The translations under genes were made by a program, and so were the position numbers. The notes below the pieces were generated by a model, which was not told where the DNA came from, did not search any database, and saw nothing but the letters and a program-made list of their open reading frames with translations. A stretch of 53,687 bases of DNA, taken from the NCBI RefSeq assembly GCF_001500315.1, contig NZ_LLER01000012.1, forward strand, positions 1-53,687. The letters run 5' to 3'. The DNA comes from Staphylococcus auricularis. GTDB lineage: Bacteria; Bacillota; Bacilli; Staphylococcales; Staphylococcaceae. Positions within the stretch are counted from its first letter, which is position 1. Each line of letters starts with the position of its first letter. This document shows positions 35,411-45,059 of this stretch, piece by piece.

Positions 35411-36844
35411 TTAATTAATTTGCCCCCATAAATATCCTACACCTTGATTTGGTGGTGCTACTCCATCCCATGTTCGAATAGGGAGATAGTAACGTTTATT
35501 ATTATGGTTATAACCAACCCATACGTGGCCATCTTGCAACATTACTTCATCATAATCGCAATAACCACCTGGGGTAAAATCATAAGCGTATGGACAACTT
35601 CTGAATGGTCCTTGTGTACGAACCATAATAGGCTGATCGCCATTTGTAAAACGCGCTTTTTCTTTCATGTAGTAAGTCCCATAGTTATTGCGTTTCCATG
35701 CTCCAGCAATCGTCGATGATGTATTGCTAGATGATTTCCCTTTAACAACTTTGGCTGTTGGCACTTTGCCGTCCATGAAAGCTCTAATTTGTTTAATAAA
35801 GTAGTCTTTAAGTTTTTTCTGTTGTTGCTTAGACAACATGCCTTGTTTTTCTGGATCGTGTCCTGTATGCAACAATGCACTTCTATGTGGGCAACTTGTG
35901 TTAGTAAATTCAACATGCAATCTTACAGTGTTACGATTCGCTTTTAAACCCCATTTTTTAAGTAATCGTGCTGCCTCTTGAAAAGCTGCTTGTTCGTTTT
36001 TCAAGAATGTTTTATCACTTGCTCCGATGCTTTGGCAGATTTCAATGCCATAATAGTTTTTGTTCCCGTTTGAGTTTGCTGTATGCCATGCGATACGTTC
36101 TTCTGGTAAAGCTTGCCATACAGTATTACCGCTAATGTAACTGTGCGCTATACCTTGTTCAAGACGCTCTTGTGAAGCGTTGACAAGCCCTTTATGATAA
36201 GCATCAGCTGTGGCACCTGCACTACCCGCATCGTTGTGTAAAACTACACCTTTCGGTTTGCTACCTCTCTTATCAAGTTTATACCCTGTGACTTCGTCTT
36301 CAATATATTTTAGTTTGATTGGCTTTTTCTTTGGAGCTTCCTTTTTCTTTTCAGTTGTTTTTGTAGCTGATTGCGTTGATTTTTTCGTTTCGCTCTCTTT
36401 TTTGAAAATAGGACGAATAAACCACATTGGGAAATCGTAGTTGTGTACGATGTATTGTGCTGGCTCTGTCATAGATTCGCCACCGCCATACCAGTTTTGG
36501 TCAAGCGATTTAAATTGCATCAAATTTCCGTCAGAATTACCATTAACTACGATAGCAACATGGCCATATCCACCACCATAATTCGAGTTGAATACGACTA
36601 AATCGCCATTTTTAGCCTTAAATGAAGCTGTATTATTATATACATGTGCTTCACCTTTAAAGTTATTTGCATTCGGTATGTCTTTAGCACCTTGTCCTTT
36701 TAAACCATGTCCGAATAATTTATCCCAGTAAACATTAGCTAGATCGAAGCATTGTGCGCCGTAGGCACCATCGTAATCCCACATTTTACCGTTCAACGTT
36801 TTAATGAATTCTTTAGCTTCCTCTTTAGTTAGTTTCGCTGGCAT
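35411..36844 (-). CDS. Phage endolysin (CHAP - amidase_2 - SH3b)
   Basis: The 477-residue peptidoglycan hydrolase has three domains. CHAP endopeptidase spans about 1-145, with catalytic Cys32 in GAQCFD and His95 in [11 protein letters not shown]-acetylmuramoyl-L-alanine amidase type 2 spans about 185-345, with zinc ligands in VVLHNDAG (His203), RLHVEF and SCPH. The C-terminal SH3b cell-wall domain spans about 385-475. A Lys/Thr/Ala linker (150-178) separates the first two. I start at [13 protein letters not shown], which aligns with other staphylococcal endolysins. Two upstream Met codons lie within the Shine-Dalgarno region. It overlaps the end of the holin gene. It appears intact. Confidence 0.95.
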   Translation of the reverse strand: MPAKLTKEEAKEFIKTLNGKMWDYDGAYGAQCFDLANVYWDKLFGHGLKGQGAKDIPNANNFKGEAHVYNNTASFKAKNGDLVVFNSNYGGGYGHVAIVVNGNSDGNLMQFKSLDQNWYGGGESMTEPAQYIVHNYDFPMWFIRPIFKKESETKKSTQSATKTTEKKKEAPKKKPIKLKYIEDEVTGYKLDKRGSKPKGVVLHNDAGSAGATADAYHKGLVNASQERLEQGIAHSYISGNTVWQALPEERIAWHTANSNGNKNYYGIEICQSIGASDKTFLKNEQAAFQEAARLLKKWGLKANRNTVRLHVEFTNTSCPHRSALLHTGHDPEKQGMLSKQQQKKLKDYFIKQIRAFMDGKVPTAKVVKGKSSSNTSSTIAGAWKRNNYGTYYMKEKARFTNGDQPIMVRTQGPFRSCPYAYDFTPGGYCDYDEVMLQDGHVWVGYNHNNKRYYLPIRTWDGVAPPNQGVGYLWGQIN

Positions 36845-37313
36845 TTTCATCATCCTCTTTTAAAATTTGATCATCGTGATATGCGCTTGCGCCACGTTTT
36901 AAAGTTTCGTCTGCTTCGTCATCTGCAACATCAAAATCTACTTCATCTGAGTCATCTGTGAAAGGCTGGTTTGTATCGAAATCCTCAATTTCTTTGGCTT
37001 TAGCTTCAGGAGCTACATTTTCATCTTCTTTTTGAGGCGGCTTAACAAAATCTACGGGCATCAACCCTTGTTTACGTGGTTTGTTATATTGTTTAACGAG
37101 CTCCGTATCATTGACACCTTCTGTTGTAGGGTCGTTTATAATACCTACAGTTACAAGTAAGAGAATAATTGTTCCCAAGATGTCTGCGATTTGTTCAAGT
37201 TGTGCGCTTAAATCTAAACCAAATAATTCTGTGACTTGTTTAACGAGTAATAAACAAGCACCTACAATAGCTACGAGTGTTGGCTTATTCTTAAATCTTA
37301 ATTTCCAATTCAT
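36825..37313 (-). CDS. Phi LC3-type phage holin with long acidic tail
   Basis: The 162-residue protein has two transmembrane helices ([20 protein letters not shown] and the IIL-rich segment near 45-62), the phi LC3/phage_holin_1 layout. It continues into an acidic cytoplasmic tail (about 90-162, [18 protein letters not shown]) longer than usual for this family (about 80-145 aa). It should permeabilise the membrane and release the endolysin. Its stop lies inside the endolysin gene start, so the two are coupled. Confidence 0.9.
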   Translation of the reverse strand: MNWKLRFKNKPTLVAIVGACLLLVKQVTELFGLDLSAQLEQIADILGTIILLLVTVGIINDPTTEGVNDTELVKQYNKPRKQGLMPVDFVKPPQKEDENVAPEAKAKEIEDFDTNQPFTDDSDEVDFDVADDEADETLKRGASAYHDDQILKEDDENASETN

Positions 37314-37331
37314 TATTTAAAACCTCCATAT

Positions 37332-37358
37332 AAAAAAGAGACCCTTTTTAGGGTCCCT
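37332..37358 (-). terminator. Terminator before the holin gene
   Basis: On the minus strand GGGACCC pairs with GGGTCTC around TAAAAA, then TTTTTTATATG. It lies between the DUF2951-like and holin genes and may separate tail from lysis expression. Confidence 0.75.
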
Positions 37359-37361
37359 TAC

Positions 37362-37760
37362 TTATTCAAAAAATACGTTTGCAACGAGTGTGATAATCGG
37401 TACTAGTACCACACCTACAACACTAATCCAGGCTACAATAACATCTCGATTACCTTTGGCTTCATCTTCTATTTTATTTTGAATCATTTGAATGTTTTTT
37501 TTATTTGTATCTGAGTCGTGTTCCAAATCCCTAACGCGGTAGCCCATATCACTCAGTGATGTACTTATTTTTTCCAAATGTTGTTCTGATTTAGATTGTG
37601 ATTCGAAAGACTTTTCCTGCAAAATCGTCTGCTTATCAATTCTATTCAAAAGATCAGTATAGTTTTTAGTGTGCTTATTATCAATTTGATTCATTTTTTC
37701 ATTGATTTTTCCGTTACTTTCTTGCCACTCATGTTTTAAAACATATTTATCTTCTGGCAT
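37362..37760 (-). CDS. XhlA/DUF2951-like phage protein
   Basis: The 132-residue protein has a long coiled coil (about 10-105; KYVLKHEWQESNGKINEKMN at the start, then heptads) and one C-terminal transmembrane segment (VVGVVLVPIITLVANVFF). This matches phage proteins of the XhlA/DUF2951 type near holins, proposed to help membrane lesion formation. I chose the Met codon with AGGTGG about 11 nt upstream. Confidence 0.7.
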   Translation of the reverse strand: MPEDKYVLKHEWQESNGKINEKMNQIDNKHTKNYTDLLNRIDKQTILQEKSFESQSKSEQHLEKISTSLSDMGYRVRDLEHDSDTNKKNIQMIQNKIEDEAKGNRDVIVAWISVVGVVLVPIITLVANVFFE

Positions 37761-38175
37761 AAATATCACTGCCACCTAAAAAACTGATAAAACATAACCA
37801 TGCTGTTGTTGTGATAAATTGTGCGGGTGAAATCCAATTAATCGTGTTGTATATACTTGCTGATGCGATAAAGAAATATATGATAGCTCCCCCAGCACCT
37901 CCAATAAGCATACAGTAGTTAGATATATTATTGGTTGAGCGTTTGCCAAAAAAGCAACTTGCAAGTATAATCAAAAATCCAAAAACAATCAAAAGGGCTC
38001 CCCATATCCACATAGGCATCACTCGATATAATGTCGTATAAAATTCACTTTCATGTATGACATCCTCTTGATTTACTGCGAAATAAAATCCTCGAATCGT
38101 TATAAATGCCCCCAGTGCTAAAAGGGATAATGTAGCTATTTTCTGGGGCACTAAAATGTTTTTATGCTTAGTCAA
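37747..38175 (-). CDS. Small integral membrane protein in the phage lysis region
   Basis: The 142-residue protein has four hydrophobic segments (KIATLSLLALGAFITIRGFY, ALLIVFGFLIILASCFFG, MLIGGAGGAIIYFFIASASI, and a C-terminal AQFITTTAWLCFISFLGG). Its start overlaps the upstream hydrolase stop and its end overlaps the next gene. Tetra-spanning proteins are not a usual component here. It could be an accessory holin or a superinfection-related protein; function unknown. Confidence 0.65.
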   Translation of the reverse strand: MTKHKNILVPQKIATLSLLALGAFITIRGFYFAVNQEDVIHESEFYTTLYRVMPMWIWGALLIVFGFLIILASCFFGKRSTNNISNYCMLIGGAGGAIIYFFIASASIYNTINWISPAQFITTTAWLCFISFLGGSDIYARR

Positions 38176-38792
38176 CTTGATTCACCTCTTTTAATCGCTC
38201 TACAAATGCTATCAGCATACAAATACATATCGTCGCTCCAATTGATTTCTTTTTCTCTAACTGAGCGACTAAAATCATTATTTTTAAAAAGCATCTTTCG
38301 CTGTTGTGTTGAGAGCTCGAGTTGAACGCCTTGACCTCGTGCATTTTTATTCGTGATGTTATTAGGATTTGTACCTGCAAGTCGTTTAGGCGCCTTTTCA
38401 GCTTTAAAGCCGTTGCCATTTAACAATTCAATAATGGCGTTTCTCATCTCTTTGTCTCGACCGCCTACGTAGGTAATAACATCATTCCCTTTAACACCAT
38501 GAATTGCGATGACTTGCTTCATCTTCTGACTCCATTGAATCAAAGTAGGATAATCATAATGTGTAGAAGTCACATGGAAATCATAATTGTTTTCTTTTTT
38601 CATTGCTTTAAAACTAAAGTAATTCGATCTTGATTTTTCAGCGATACATTGTGCAAGTTCAGACGTCCCCGACTCAATACCTCCACCGTGAATTGCTGTA
38701 ATCAAGTTGTGACTTCCTTGATCGTAATATTCAAATTTATAGTCTTTTTCTTTTCTTATGAGTTCGCTCATAGAGTGGTAAACGTCTGCCAT
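38172..38792 (-). CDS. Poly-gamma-glutamate hydrolase-like (PghP/DUF867) phage protein
   Basis: The 206-residue protein has the zinc-enzyme pattern HGGGIESGTSELAQ near residue 37 and VIAIHGVKGNDVITYVGGRD near 96, as in the phage poly-gamma-glutamate hydrolase PghP, and HNLITAIHGG at its start. It should cut gamma-polyglutamate capsule polymers. AGGAGG 9 nt upstream fixes the start. The neighbour BppU and the M14-like gene make a cluster of host-surface enzymes. Several coagulase-negative staphylococci make poly-gamma-glutamate, so the substrate is plausible. Confidence 0.8.
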   Translation of the reverse strand: MADVYHSMSELIRKEKDYKFEYYDQGSHNLITAIHGGGIESGTSELAQCIAEKSRSNYFSFKAMKKENNYDFHVTSTHYDYPTLIQWSQKMKQVIAIHGVKGNDVITYVGGRDKEMRNAIIELLNGNGFKAEKAPKRLAGTNPNNITNKNARGQGVQLELSTQQRKMLFKNNDFSRSVREKEINWSDDMYLYADSICRAIKRGESS

Positions 38793-38805
38793 CCTTAAAA
38801 ACCTC

Positions 38806-40014
38806 CTATTCGATAAAGCATGTTTCACCATAAATATAATGTGATGCGTCAACTTCCCATTCACCAGGGTTGCTAATCCATACCTTGAGCTCACCCGTCG
38901 GTTCTAATACGACTTGAGCACCGTACGCCTTTTGTGGTACCGCTCTAATGAATGCTGTATGTGTATGTGTAACAATATTTTCTGGCAATTTTGCTATAGC
39001 ATCACCACTTTCAAACGTATCAGCATTAACTCTCACTGAAACCATTTTATAATCTCTACTTTTTATCGTTTTATACGCACAATTAAAACCGTTTTGCCCT
39101 TTCGCTTTATAATGCTTATCTTTATTTGCATCATCGTTTAAATCATACGTGATCCAGTCGCTGACTTCGGGGATCAGTTCGTTAACTGATTGTTTAAGAT
39201 CAGTCGAAAGTGCCACTAATGTCTCGTGTCTTACGAATCCCTTTGAATTAAGCAAATTCTCGATATTCGTCTTCTCAGCCCGTATATCACGCAAATGTTT
39301 CGTCCCAATATCCCTAACTTTCCTGTAATTGTCATTCGCCGTATTATTTAAGGTGCTAAGCGCTGCATTTAAAGCTTCGTTTATCTCGTTTTCATTTCTT
39401 TGTCCAAGTTTCGACAATGAGGCATAAGCGTTTTTATATTTAGTGTCTATCTCTTTCACGCCTTCAGCTGTTTTCGCTTCAACTTTTGTTATATAATCCT
39501 CCATGTTGTCTAACTTTTCTTGAATATCTTTTTCTCTTTCTCCGATGTGCTTTCTCAATTCATCAAACATGCGAATATAGCTAATTTTCGTAGCACCATT
39601 GATTTTATTAATTTTTGAGTCAGCAACATCAAAAGTGAACTCATTTAATACCACCGTATCAGCGTCTGATGGATTATCTACATTGTTAACACTGATATAA
39701 ATCTGGCCAGTAACTGATGTGCCTGTTGAAGCTTGTAAAAATTCAATAGGTATCGTAATCTCCACAAGCCCCTTCATCGGATTAATATACGCAATATCTT
39801 CAACGATTTGATTGGATCCGTTTTTTGACTCCAAATATACATAGGTATTAGCGTTCTTATCGCTAACAAGCAAAGGGTGGTTGTCCTTAGTAATGTAAAA
39901 ACGTAAAACAGCCGTATGATTGTCCAAATTATAAAAACCTATATCCAAATCAGATATAGGCTTCAAATAAGGTTCGTCTTTAATATCAATTTTTCCGATT
40001 TTCTTTAATTCCAT
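38806..40014 (-). CDS. Baseplate upper protein (BppU)
   Basis: The 402-residue protein has a BppU_N domain (about 1-155: GFYNLDNHTAVLRFYITKDN). Next is a helical stalk (about 155-265, with DIQEKLDNMEDYITKVEAKT), then a small C-terminal domain (about 285-402, WITYDLNDDANKDKHYKAKG; ending VWISNPGEWEVDASHYIYG) that may bind a receptor. It is in the usual place between tail peptidase genes and lysis genes and is full length. Confidence 0.85.
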   Translation of the reverse strand: MELKKIGKIDIKDEPYLKPISDLDIGFYNLDNHTAVLRFYITKDNHPLLVSDKNANTYVYLESKNGSNQIVEDIAYINPMKGLVEITIPIEFLQASTGTSVTGQIYISVNNVDNPSDADTVVLNEFTFDVADSKINKINGATKISYIRMFDELRKHIGEREKDIQEKLDNMEDYITKVEAKTAEGVKEIDTKYKNAYASLSKLGQRNENEINEALNAALSTLNNTANDNYRKVRDIGTKHLRDIRAEKTNIENLLNSKGFVRHETLVALSTDLKQSVNELIPEVSDWITYDLNDDANKDKHYKAKGQNGFNCAYKTIKSRDYKMVSVRVNADTFESGDAIAKLPENIVTHTHTAFIRAVPQKAYGAQVVLEPTGELKVWISNPGEWEVDASHYIYGETCFIE

Positions 40015-40025
40015 CGTCTCACTCC

Positions 40026-41801
40026 TTATTGATTAGGATTAATAGTGTTTCTGATATCTGAGTAGTTCAAATCATTAGGATAAATTTGTGTGAATGTATC
40101 TTCTTTCAAGTTACCGTGTTCACCTGATTTTAAGATTTGAACAGCACCTGCGTTATTGGATGGTGTGAATTTCACAAATAGTTTAACTTGTTTGAGTTTG
40201 ACAACTCCTTCACCTTTTTTTAGTAGGTCAAGCATTGGCATCACTTCATCAACACGATTAGAGCCTTCTTCCGTAATGCTAGACATTTGTACACCCGCAA
40301 TCGCATAAATAGGAACGGTGGTATTTCCTTTATTCATAACATGTTCGATGCTATATAAGTTTCTCTCTTTTGTTTTCGTTTTACTGAAAAATGGATGATA
40401 GTTTTGAATGATATTAGGATTGATACCGACGGTAACATCACGGTCAACATTGATTGTGATATAGCCATATAACTCAACAAAACCATTTGCGGTTACCCTG
40501 AATCTTTGTTGGCTCATCATAATACGTTGCCACTCGTTCCGATCTTCTCTTAAGGTAATCACTTCAGATGTCTTATCGTTAAATTTATCATCGTAAATCA
40601 TCGCTTTAATAAATGGATCGTTAGATGTTTGCCCATTTTGTTCTGAATCTAATTGGCATAATTCGAAAACAAGATTACCAATCCAACGAACAGAACGTCT
40701 CATTTCTGCCGGGCTTTTCTTGTCACCAACTCTTCCTTCATTCAATTCAGAAAGATAGGATGTCACATTATTTTTGACTCCAACCCAATTACTTAATGAA
40801 CCTAAAGTACTTGACCCCCAAACAACTAAGTCGCCTTCGTTTTTAAGTTTATTAATTAACTGTGCCATTCGATTTGTGCTTTGTTTCGCCCATCTCGGAT
40901 AAAACAAACAGTAGTCTGCTTTGACTGAGATAATATCATGTAAATCAATATGTGCGGTTAATCCGCTGATACTTTGAACCAATTGACGCATGTTTTGGGA
41001 TTCTGCTTCTGAGAAAGGTGCCTTACCTTTGTAGTTTTTCTCTGCGGGATCTGTCCCTCCACTTTTATCCCAATTGTAATCAAAGTTACGGTTTAGATCG
41101 CAATTATTCACATTTTCTCTTTCTTGATTCGCAAAACCCCATGGATTAACCATCGGAACCCAAATCAAGCGCACATTTTTTCGCATATAAGCCAGTTGAG
41201 GGTGTTTTTCCCACTCATTAACTAACATGTTTGTTATATGACACATTGAAAAGAATCCGCTTGTTTCATTTCCGTGGATACAAGAAGTAATGAGCAACGT
41301 TTTACTGTAATGTTGCGGTTCAAACGTATATCGATAAACGTTGTATTTCCCACTTTGATCCTTTCCGATCGTCTTTTTAGTGACATAGTCATTGTCGACG
41401 AGGGGATTAACAAATGCGTTCAAGTGTGCTTCTGGATCCCAATGATTAGGTGTCCCATCTTCACCTAGTTTATTACTTCCGATATAAGGTGGATACCAAA
41501 TATAACTAGCATCTCCTAATACATTTTCTTGTTTCTCTAAACGCTGTTAAACACCTAAGAAATCATAGACGAGTCTTTCTTGTAATAAAGGGTGCACAGT
41601 GCCATCAATAGATACACGTGCTTGCTTGGTTTCTTCTACACCATTGCCATTACTATCAAGTACAAGGTTATTGATTGCGCTATTAAGATAATCTAAAAAG
41701 GATGATACATTCGTATGTCGATAATCAACTTGTATCGCTTGATGTGCATGCGATTCAGTTGTTGTATGTCTTTGATGTTGATGTTTTAAATTATCATAAT
41801 A
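40026..41801 (-). pseudogene. M14-type tail peptidase, broken by a nonsense codon and truncated
   Basis: The frame has a TAA at 41547-41549 in an otherwise continuous reading. Upstream of it, in the same frame, is a typical phage tail N-terminal part (DYRHTNVSSFLDYLNSAINN ... ARVSIDGTVHPLLQERLVYD). Downstream is a metallocarboxypeptidase domain with zinc motif HGNE (SCIHGNETSG) and later His in AHIDLHD. An internal Met at 41423 could still start a 465-residue part that holds all metal ligands. The true 5' end is lost at about 41800, where the ISL3 remnants begin. Confidence 0.8.
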
Positions 41802-41879
41802 TTATAAAACATTTTAATTTTTTAAATTATTTTATAATGGATTATTTTTTTATTGTTAGCTATCATCTTATAAACATTA

Positions 41880-42535
41880 TCAATATCTATGAGTGCCTCT
41901 ATATGGGTTATCGGAAAGAAATAACTCTCATTTTATCCAGTAAATATTTAAGCATAACTTCTTTACTCATCTATAATCATGATCCCCACATCTTCCGAAA
42001 AATTATCGAAAAATACTCTGTGAGCTGGAGTCGCCTACGATCTGATAGGATATCAATAATTTCATGGATTTCCGCGTCACAATAAATAAAACTCATCACA
42101 GCTGAAACATCTTTAGTAGATTTAAACTCATCAAAAGCAAAATATGAAGGCAAGGTAGTTACTTAAGGATTGGTGACATTATTTACACTAAAATCGTTGT
42201 TTAGCTAACTTCATATAATCCGGACGATTCAAAACTTATCCTATATAAACAAGCGTTTTTAACCTCAGTGTGGTTTTCATTAACTATGCCACCTTCTTCA
42301 CACGACTTAGATTCATAATTTAAAACAGCTTTGTAGAAAAGTATCTGAATGCTTCTGAAATATGTTTTATGGACTACATCTTTAAAATATATATTTTTGA
42401 TTCAATTCCAAGATAATATGATACAGGATAAGTACTAGGGACAAATATCTCTACTTATTATTTGTTTGGTCGCTTATAATTATAAAAATATTTGTACCCT
42501 TTTTATATCAAAAACTAAAAAGTTGGATGATGATT
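41880..42535 (-). mobile_element. ISL3-family remnant A (minus)
   Basis: A decayed transposase reads, with stops and frameshifts: KSCEEGGIVNENHTEVKNA (zinc-ribbon region, Cys partly lost), then after a deletion FAFDEFKSTKDVSAVMSFIY, which is the ISL3 catalytic core. Its upstream end (42441-42535) is clearly similar to the upstream end of copy C at 44235-44320. Confidence 0.7.
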
Positions 42536-42599
42536 TTACTCGTCAACCGACAAAAGTTTACCTTTTTTTACCTGAAAAACAATTGAAGAAAAGTCTCCG

Positions 42600-43150
42600 A
42601 ACGCCCAAATTATTATAAATCGATTTCACATTATTCAAGCCGTCAATCGAGAGGTTAATCGTTGTAGAGTCTCTTATATGAATACTGTACGTCATCAACA
42701 TTGACCACATTACACAAAATTAAAACAATATTGGTGTCTGTTCTTGAAAAATCCTAATGAGTTAGACGTCATACATTATTACCCTTATCAACTATTCAAA
42801 CAGTGGCAATCTCAACATAATATTATCACTTATTTATTAAGTCTAGACGTGCATCATTATATTGGTCAGTGTATACTCACTGATTTGAGAAACAATGACC
42901 TTAAGGCTTTCTTTTAGAAAAGGAACGGTGGGAAAACATTTCTAAAAGACTTAAATGTATTATTCTTACTTTGAAAAAGTATTCCTTTTATATTAAAAAA
43001 ACAATAAACAGTCCTCTTTTCATTAACAGATTTATAGAAGTAATAAAAAATAAGATTAAATTAATTAAATGCACTGTTTATGGTTATAGAAATTTTATTA
43101 GCTTCAGTAATCGTATTCTTATTATTTCTAAATTATGGCTCTCCAACTTT
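42600..43150 (+). mobile_element. ISL3-family remnant B (plus)
   Basis: Two plus-strand stretches read like the C-terminal half of ISL3 transposases: NRFHIIQAVNREVNR ... PYQLFKQWQSQHNIITYLLS (42616-42900) and FIEVIKNKIKLIKCTVYGYR then NRILI (43030-43140). The frames are broken. It is oriented opposite to copies A and C, tail to tail with C. Confidence 0.7.
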
Positions 43151-43316
43151 TGTGGTGGTTTAATGTCATTATTTATTAAGTGGCCTTCAACAGATTGCTT
43201 TCCCGTTCTCGCTTTCCCAGGCGCCTTGTCTCAACTAATTTTTCTAAGTGCCTTAAAAAAATGGATTTTCGACTTCGGCTCGATGCCTCAGGAGTCTCGA
43301 ACGGATTGCAATCTTT

Positions 43317-44310
43317 CTAAGCGGCTTCACTCACACGCTTGAGTGAGGTCGTCTTTTTATTGCTTCGCTTATAAAGTCTAAAAATAATTAAAATCCTATT
43401 TTTAAAATTATTAAAGTTGCGATAGCCATAAGAAACTCATTTAATTAATTTAATTTTGTGATTAATACCTTCTATAGCTCCATTATTTAAATATGGAATC
43501 GATCAAAAATAATTTTAGCGTTAGGGAAAATTACTTTAATCAAGTTAATGTAGGGTTCATACATATCAATCGTTACAGTCTTCACAGCGAGTCTCGATTG
43601 ACGATCAAATTTAAAGAAATAACGTTTTAAGTTATGAATAGTTCTATCATCTAAAATATCTATAATTTCATGAGTCTCATTATTGATAAAAATGAAGCTC
43701 ATTGAACTCGCCACATTTTTAACGCTTTTAAACTCATCCATAGCTAAATGAGTAGGTAATTGTGTAGAAGGATTTACTCGGAACTCAGCACTTATTTTAT
43801 TAATTTGTCGTTTAACCGTAGCAGTAGAGACATTACAGTCATTCGCTATATCTAAATCAGAACGTATTTGAGTTGATTTATCCATGATTGCATGCCGAAC
43901 TTGGTTTGAAATATAACAATTGTCGTCGACAACAGAAGTTTTAGCAGTAAATGTTTTAAGGCAACACATACACTTAAAGCGCTGTTTAAGTAATTTTAAA
44001 TAAATACCAACTTCTTGAAACTTGAGATAAGTAATGCGAGAAGCTCTTTTACCATGTTTATGTATTTGGTTGTGTTTCGCCTTTAAATACAAGGGACAAC
44101 CACTCGGTTCATAAGTAAGGATGCCATGAATAACAGTTGATTTAACTCTACGGATTTCAACATTCTCCTCTACATCTGTACCTCTTATATTTTCGTCTTT
44201 TATTTTCAGTAGTTTTAATATATGATTGTTCATAGGCGCAATATGTCTCCTTATATTTTTGGTTTAGTCACTTAAAATTATAAAGACATTTGCGCTTTTT
44301 GTGTATCAAA
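43317..44310 (-). mobile_element. ISL3-family remnant C (minus), internal deletion
   Basis: The transposase frame runs from 44233 to 43487 (248 aa: zinc-ribbon region, HTH LDIANDCNVSTATVKRQI, DDE core THLAMDEFKSVKNVASSMSF). It ends after FPNAKIIFDRFHI. The next bases give NNGAIEGINHKIKLIK, then YGYRNFNNFKNRILI, the transposase C terminus up to TAG at 43317. Thus about 150 residues are deleted between FDRFHI and NNGAIEG. One zinc-ribbon Cys (GCPLY, normally CPxC) is also changed. It is not functional. Confidence 0.85.
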
Positions 44311-44336
44311 AAAATGGGATGGCTTTCGCCATCCCA
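44308..44336 (-). terminator. Terminator of the LPXTG protein gene
   Basis: GGGATGGC pairs perfectly with GCCATCCC around GAAA on the minus strand, followed by ATTTTTTTG. Confidence 0.9.
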
Positions 44337-44407
44337 CCACTTAGTTTAAAATTATATTGAACTGCGGCAATAACAAGTAGCCATTCTCATAAGTGAGTTT
44401 GTTTATG

Positions 44408-45049
44408 TTACCCTTGTTTATTTTTATTTCTACTACGTGATCCGAATAAAACTGCGGCAAGACCTAAAGCTAAAGTACCGGAAACAGTAGTTCCAAATAT
44501 CGCTTCATCTTGGCCAGTGTCAGGTAATACTTTTGCTTGTGTTCCATCTTGCGCACTAGATTTAGCATTAGTAGTCATTTCCTTATTTGAAATACCTTGT
44601 TGAGAGTCCCCATTTTCTCCTGTTTCTGGTGCTAATGAAGGATCCCAGGCTTCACCTTCGCCTTCAGCAGCATCTCCTGTTTCTGGTGCTAATGAAGGAT
44701 CCCAGGCTTCGCCTTCGCCTTCAGCAGCATCTCCTGTTTCTGGTGCTAATGAAGGATCCCAGGCTTCACCTTCGCCTTCAGCAGCATCTCCTGTTTCTGG
44801 TGCTAATGAAGGATCCCAGGCTTCACCTATAGTTTGAAATCCGCCTGATATCTGTACTTCTTCATTCGTACTTGTTTCTTGAGTACTAGAATCCGATTCT
44901 TCCTCTGCAGCTTGGGCTTCATGACCTGATCCAAAAACTAATGTTGCTCCAACCAATATGGATGCTGTTCCCACAGCAAATTTTCTTATTGAATACTTAT
45001 TCTGAGCATTTGGCAAAAAGTCTAATCTTTTGCTTTGCTTTCTTCTCAT
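44408..45049 (-). CDS. Small YSIRK/LPXTG cell-wall anchored repeat protein
   Basis: The 213-residue surface protein has YSIRK signal (residues 19-23; cleavage near AQAAE at about 48), an acidic Ser/Thr region and almost four 19-aa repeats (core [16 protein letters not shown]). It ends with LPDTG (175), a hydrophobic segment ([11 protein letters not shown]) and the basic tail SRNKNKQG. Sortase A should anchor it to the wall. At about 165 mature residues it is far smaller than normal MSCRAMM-type adhesins and shows no folded A domain. The start is the ATG 8 nt after AAGGAG. It lies in the middle of the IS-rich insertion, not in phage DNA. Confidence 0.85.
   Translation of the reverse strand: MRRKQSKRLDFLPNAQNKYSIRKFAVGTASILVGATLVFGSGHEAQAAEEESDSSTQETSTNEEVQISGGFQTIGEAWDPSLAPETGDAAEGEGEAWDPSLAPETGDAAEGEGEAWDPSLAPETGDAAEGEGEAWDPSLAPETGENGDSQQGISNKEMTTNAKSSAQDGTQAKVLPDTGQDEAIFGTTVSGTLALGLAAVLFGSRSRNKNKQG
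44619..44828. repeat. 57-bp coding tandem repeat, 3.7 copies
   Basis: The 57-bp unit (19 codons) starts at 44619, 44676, 44733 and 44790 and is near-identical between copies, only one or two silent changes (GCTTCA/GCTTCG). This shows recent amplification. The last copy is incomplete. Confidence 0.92.
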
Positions 45050-45059
45050 AAATACCACT

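Noticed and set aside
41702..42085. 127-residue plus-strand ORF
   Set aside because: It lies opposite the tail gene N terminus and ISL3 remnant A; no ribosome site.
42971..43342. 123-residue plus-strand ORF as a novel protein
   Set aside because: Its first part is the decayed C-terminal end of an ISL3 transposase, and the rest is repeat sequence.
44587..44832. Repeat-rich plus-strand frame opposite the LPXTG gene
   Set aside because: Shadow of the 57-bp repeats; no start signal.
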